Shown piece after piece: positions 40,348 to 42,590 of a DNA stretch of 42,590 nt (its first letter is position 1; every line of letters starts with the position of its first letter). Both the position numbers and the translations under genes were made by a program. Under the pieces are notes generated by a model. It searched no databases and was not told where the DNA came from. It worked only from the letters and a program-made list of their open reading frames with translations. The stretch spans positions 1 to 42,590 of the forward strand of contig JAILRE010000032.1 in the NCBI GenBank assembly GCA_024698505.1, in the 5' to 3' direction. Source of the DNA: Clostridiales bacterium. Its GTDB lineage: Bacteria; Bacillota; Clostridia; Christensenellales; CAG-138.

Positions 40348-42411
40348 ATGTCATTATTCATCGTCATAATCGGCGCGCTCCTGTTCGGAGCGGGAGCGTT
40401 CTCCCTGTATTCCGGCCTGATGGAGAAGGCCGGGCTTGCAGTCAAGGTGAGGGAGGCGCTTTCTTCCTTTATCGCCTCGCCCAAGACCGCGCTCGTTATC
40501 GCGGGCGCCGTCCTCTGCGTACTGGGCTTCTGCATCGCCGTATGGGGGAGCGTCCGTTCCCGCAGGGAAAAAAGCGGCCGCGCCGCCGTCAGCATAAGGG
40601 TGCTGACCGCGCTCGCGATGCTCCTTGCGATGACGATAATGCTCGACCGTTTCCCCGGGCTCTCCATAAAGACCCCGGGCTGGAAGATAGGCTTCTCGTT
40701 CATACCGCCCATGCTCGCGGCCATACTCTACGGGCCCGTCGAGGCGGCGATCGTCTACGGCCTCGCCGATCTTATCGGCGCCGTGCTTTTCCCGTTCGGG
40801 CCGTATCATCCGGGCTTCACCGTTATCGCGGCCTTGATGGGCTTTATACTGGGCGTGTTCCTCAATAAGCGCCCGTTCGCCTTCGCGGGGGGCAGGGCCG
40901 AATGGAAAAAGATAAGCTTCTTCCCCAACTGCGTGCTGCCCGTCGTGATAAACTGCCTCGTGCTGGGCCTTCTCGTGAACACGCTCTGGGTCAGCCAGCT
41001 CTACGGCAGCAAGACCTATTGGGGCTGGTTCGTCTACCGCCTGCTCGAATACGCGATACTCGTTCCCGTTCAGCTCGTTATGCTTCCCGTGATACTCAAG
41101 CTCGGCGAGCGCATACGCCGCACGACGACCCTGACAGCCGACCGCGCGAGATCCGCCGAACGCCTTCGCGGCATGGCGCGCAGCGAGAGCATACTCGGCC
41201 TCGAGAGGATAAAGGAGCTCCTTTCGAGGATGGGCGATCCGCAGGACACGGTGAGGATAGTACACGTCGCCGGAACGAACGGCAAGGGCTCGTTCACTGC
41301 GATGCTCTCCTCGATACTGAAGGAGGCGGGCTATAACTGCGGCTCGTTCACATCGCCCGCGGTATTGGGCGTGACCGACAGCTTCCGGATAAACGGCGAG
41401 CGCATTTCGGATGAGGAGCTGGATGAGATCATAGCTTCCATCGAGCCCGAGGCCGGGAAGATGGCCGAGAGGCCCACCGAGTTCGAGGTGCTGACCGCCG
41501 CCGCTTACGAGCTTTTCAAGAGGCGCGGCTGTGATATCGCCGTCGTCGAATGCGGCCTCGGAGGGGCGGGGGATTCCACCAACGTGATAGCTTCGCCCGT
41601 CATCTCCGTAATTACCAACGTCGAGCTCGATCATACCGACAGGCTCGGCAAAACCACCGCCGAGATAGCGAAGCACAAGGCGGGCGTCATAAAAAAAGGG
41701 CGTCCCGTGCTCTGGGGCGGATCGGATCCCGCGGCGGACGCCGTCATTTCCGCGCGCGCTTCCGAAATGGGATCAAAGCTCGTCCGCACCGATCATTCAA
41801 GGCTTGCCTGCGGGCCCGTCACGCTTGACGGCACCGATATCGAATTCGAGGGCGCGGGCAGGCTGCATCTTTCGCTCATCGGCGCGTATCAGCCCAAGAA
41901 CGCAGCGAACGTTCTGACCGCCGTTGAGATGCTCAGGGACGAGGGCGTTTCGATCCCCGCGGAGGCCGTGAGCCGCGGCCTTGCCAAAGCAAGCTGGCCC
42001 GCAAGGTTCGAGATACTGAGGAGGGATCCGTTCGTCATATTCGACGGCTCCCATAATCCCGACGGCATAGCGCTTGCCGCCGAAAGCATAAAGAGCCTCT
42101 TCCCGGGGAAGAAGGCCGTGCTCCTGATGGGCGTAATGGCCGACAAGGATCATAAAAAATACCCCGCGCTGCTTGCCGACGTGACGGAAAAGGTGTTCGC
42201 GGTAACCCCCGCGAATCCGCGTTCGCTCCCCGCGCGCGAGCTCGCCGAAGAGTTCGTGAGCGGCGGCGTTCCCGCCGAGGCGGGGGAGGACCTTGCAGTG
42301 ACCGTGGGAGCCGCCCTGAAATACGCGAAGGAGCGGGATCTGCCCCTTATCGTCCTCGGCACGCTCTATATGTATAAGGAGTTCACCGAAGCGCTGGGAA
42401 ATGAAAACTGA
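40348..42411 (+). CDS. folC: Folate ECF-transporter S component fused to folylpolyglutamate synthase (FolT-FolC)
   Basis: 687 aa. Residues 1-75 have two membrane helices of unknown role. About 78-275 match FolT-type S components (LSIKTPGWKIGFSFIPPMLA, LYGPVEAAIVYGLADLIGA, FGPYHPGFTVIAALMGF, and further helices). About 285-687 are FolC: VHVAGTNGKGS with the P-loop at 309-315, SFTSPAVLGVTDSFRING, ECGLGGAGDSTNV, NVELDHTDRLG and FDGSHNPDG. Uptake of folate and addition of glutamates to trap it would be done by one polypeptide. The ATG has AAGGAGG and follows a THF riboswitch. The ECF energy module must be encoded elsewhere. Dihydrofolate synthase activity is also possible. Confidence 0.93.
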   Translation: MSLFIVIIGALLFGAGAFSLYSGLMEKAGLAVKVREALSSFIASPKTALVIAGAVLCVLGFCIAVWGSVRSRREKSGRAAVSIRVLTALAMLLAMTIMLDRFPGLSIKTPGWKIGFSFIPPMLAAILYGPVEAAIVYGLADLIGAVLFPFGPYHPGFTVIAALMGFILGVFLNKRPFAFAGGRAEWKKISFFPNCVLPVVINCLVLGLLVNTLWVSQLYGSKTYWGWFVYRLLEYAILVPVQLVMLPVILKLGERIRRTTTLTADRARSAERLRGMARSESILGLERIKELLSRMGDPQDTVRIVHVAGTNGKGSFTAMLSSILKEAGYNCGSFTSPAVLGVTDSFRINGERISDEELDEIIASIEPEAGKMAERPTEFEVLTAAAYELFKRRGCDIAVVECGLGGAGDSTNVIASPVISVITNVELDHTDRLGKTTAEIAKHKAGVIKKGRPVLWGGSDPAADAVISARASEMGSKLVRTDHSRLACGPVTLDGTDIEFEGAGRLHLSLIGAYQPKNAANVLTAVEMLRDEGVSIPAEAVSRGLAKASWPARFEILRRDPFVIFDGSHNPDGIALAAESIKSLFPGKKAVLLMGVMADKDHKKYPALLADVTEKVFAVTPANPRSLPARELAEEFVSGGVPAEAGEDLAVTVGAALKYAKERDLPLIVLGTLYMYKEFTEALGNEN

Positions 42412-42452
42412 CAACTGACGACCGATAATGAAAAATGAAGGGATCCCGCATT

Positions 42453-42590
42453 GGGCGCATTCACTTAAGGATAAACAGCCTCAAAAGGTATCTTTTTGCG
42501 CCGTGCTGCGTTAAAAATGCTCGGAAGACGGCTAACGGGTATTCCTGCGCTTTTCGCCTTGCCCGGCACAAAAATCTCCACTTTTGAGAC
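42453..42590 (+). repeat. Dispersed MITE-like repeat, copy C (left part, cut by window edge)
   Basis: Starts with the left terminal repeat GGGCGCATTCACTTAAGGA and follows copy B (32059-32196) over 138 bases with about three differences by eye. Orientation is the same as copies A and B. It lies about 40 bases after folC. Confidence 0.85.

Noticed and set aside
40354-41676. Minus-strand open frame opposite folT-folC
   Set aside because: Antisense shadow of a gene with full FolT and FolC motifs.
1-42590. CRISPR arrays, prophage or integrative element genes
   Set aside because: No regularly spaced short repeats, and no integrase, transposase, portal or relaxase gene was seen; the only mobile signal is the MITE-like repeat.

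Overview
This window looks like a chromosomal segment from a GC-rich, endospore-forming member of the Clostridia, probably a host-associated lineage. The evidence is Gram-positive gene content (a SigG sporulation sigma factor, BofA, a YaaL-like DUF2508 protein, a lipoprotein class B PBP, an S6-SSB-S18 operon), consensus TTGNNN-N17-TATAAT promoters, strong AAGGAGG ribosome-binding sites, a THF riboswitch, and surface proteins with dockerin-type repeats. GC content is roughly 55-60% by eye. The genus cannot be fixed from the sequence alone.

Layout. Positions 1-138 hold the right half of a dispersed repeat. 170-1573 (minus) encode a radical SAM/SPASM protein and a small acidic lipobox-bearing protein just downstream of recA. 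1665-10231 (minus) form a packed housekeeping run: PBP, FtsK, RimO, PgsA, PncC (CinA C-terminal domain) and RecA. 10367-12650 encode a GntR regulator followed by IMP dehydrogenase. 12754-16111 encode a secreted LRR-dockerin protein whose transcript continues into two rRNA methyltransferases. 16266-17334 is rpsF-ssb-rpsR. 17543-18847 (plus) is one open frame joining a HutD-like domain to a cytidylate-kinase-like protein. 18838-21983 (minus) carry a DNA glycosylase, an RCC1-propeller dockerin protein and a DUF11 protein. A tRNA-Leu and a duplicated non-coding tract lie at 22160-22528. 22643-26074 (plus) encode an M13 peptidase and a DUF1846 protein.

26275-29097 (minus) is the most accessory-looking gene: a CoiA-like nuclease domain fused to a UvrD-type helicase, a coiled coil and a zinc finger, in AT-richer DNA. 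It lies 10 bases behind an FAD oxidoreductase gene. SigG and a GNAT acetyltransferase follow. A complete 260-base element with terminal inverted repeats sits at 32059-32318. 32353-38106 (minus) is one long operon: SAH hydrolase, a lipoprotein, DUF2508, BofA, then MtnA, purine nucleoside phosphorylase and MTA/SAH deaminase. It mixes recycling of the by-products of S-adenosylmethionine with sporulation genes. 38373-40021 (plus) encode an ECF sigma factor and a membrane-anchored partner. 40132-42411 is a THF-riboswitch-controlled fusion of a folate ECF-transporter S component (FolT) with folylpolyglutamate synthase (FolC). The left half of a third repeat copy closes the window.

The best candidates for undescribed biology are the CoiA-UvrD fusion, the radical SAM/small-protein pair, the MITE-like element, the HutD-kinase read-through frame and the FolT-FolC riboswitch unit. 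All names rest on reading motifs; no database search was run.
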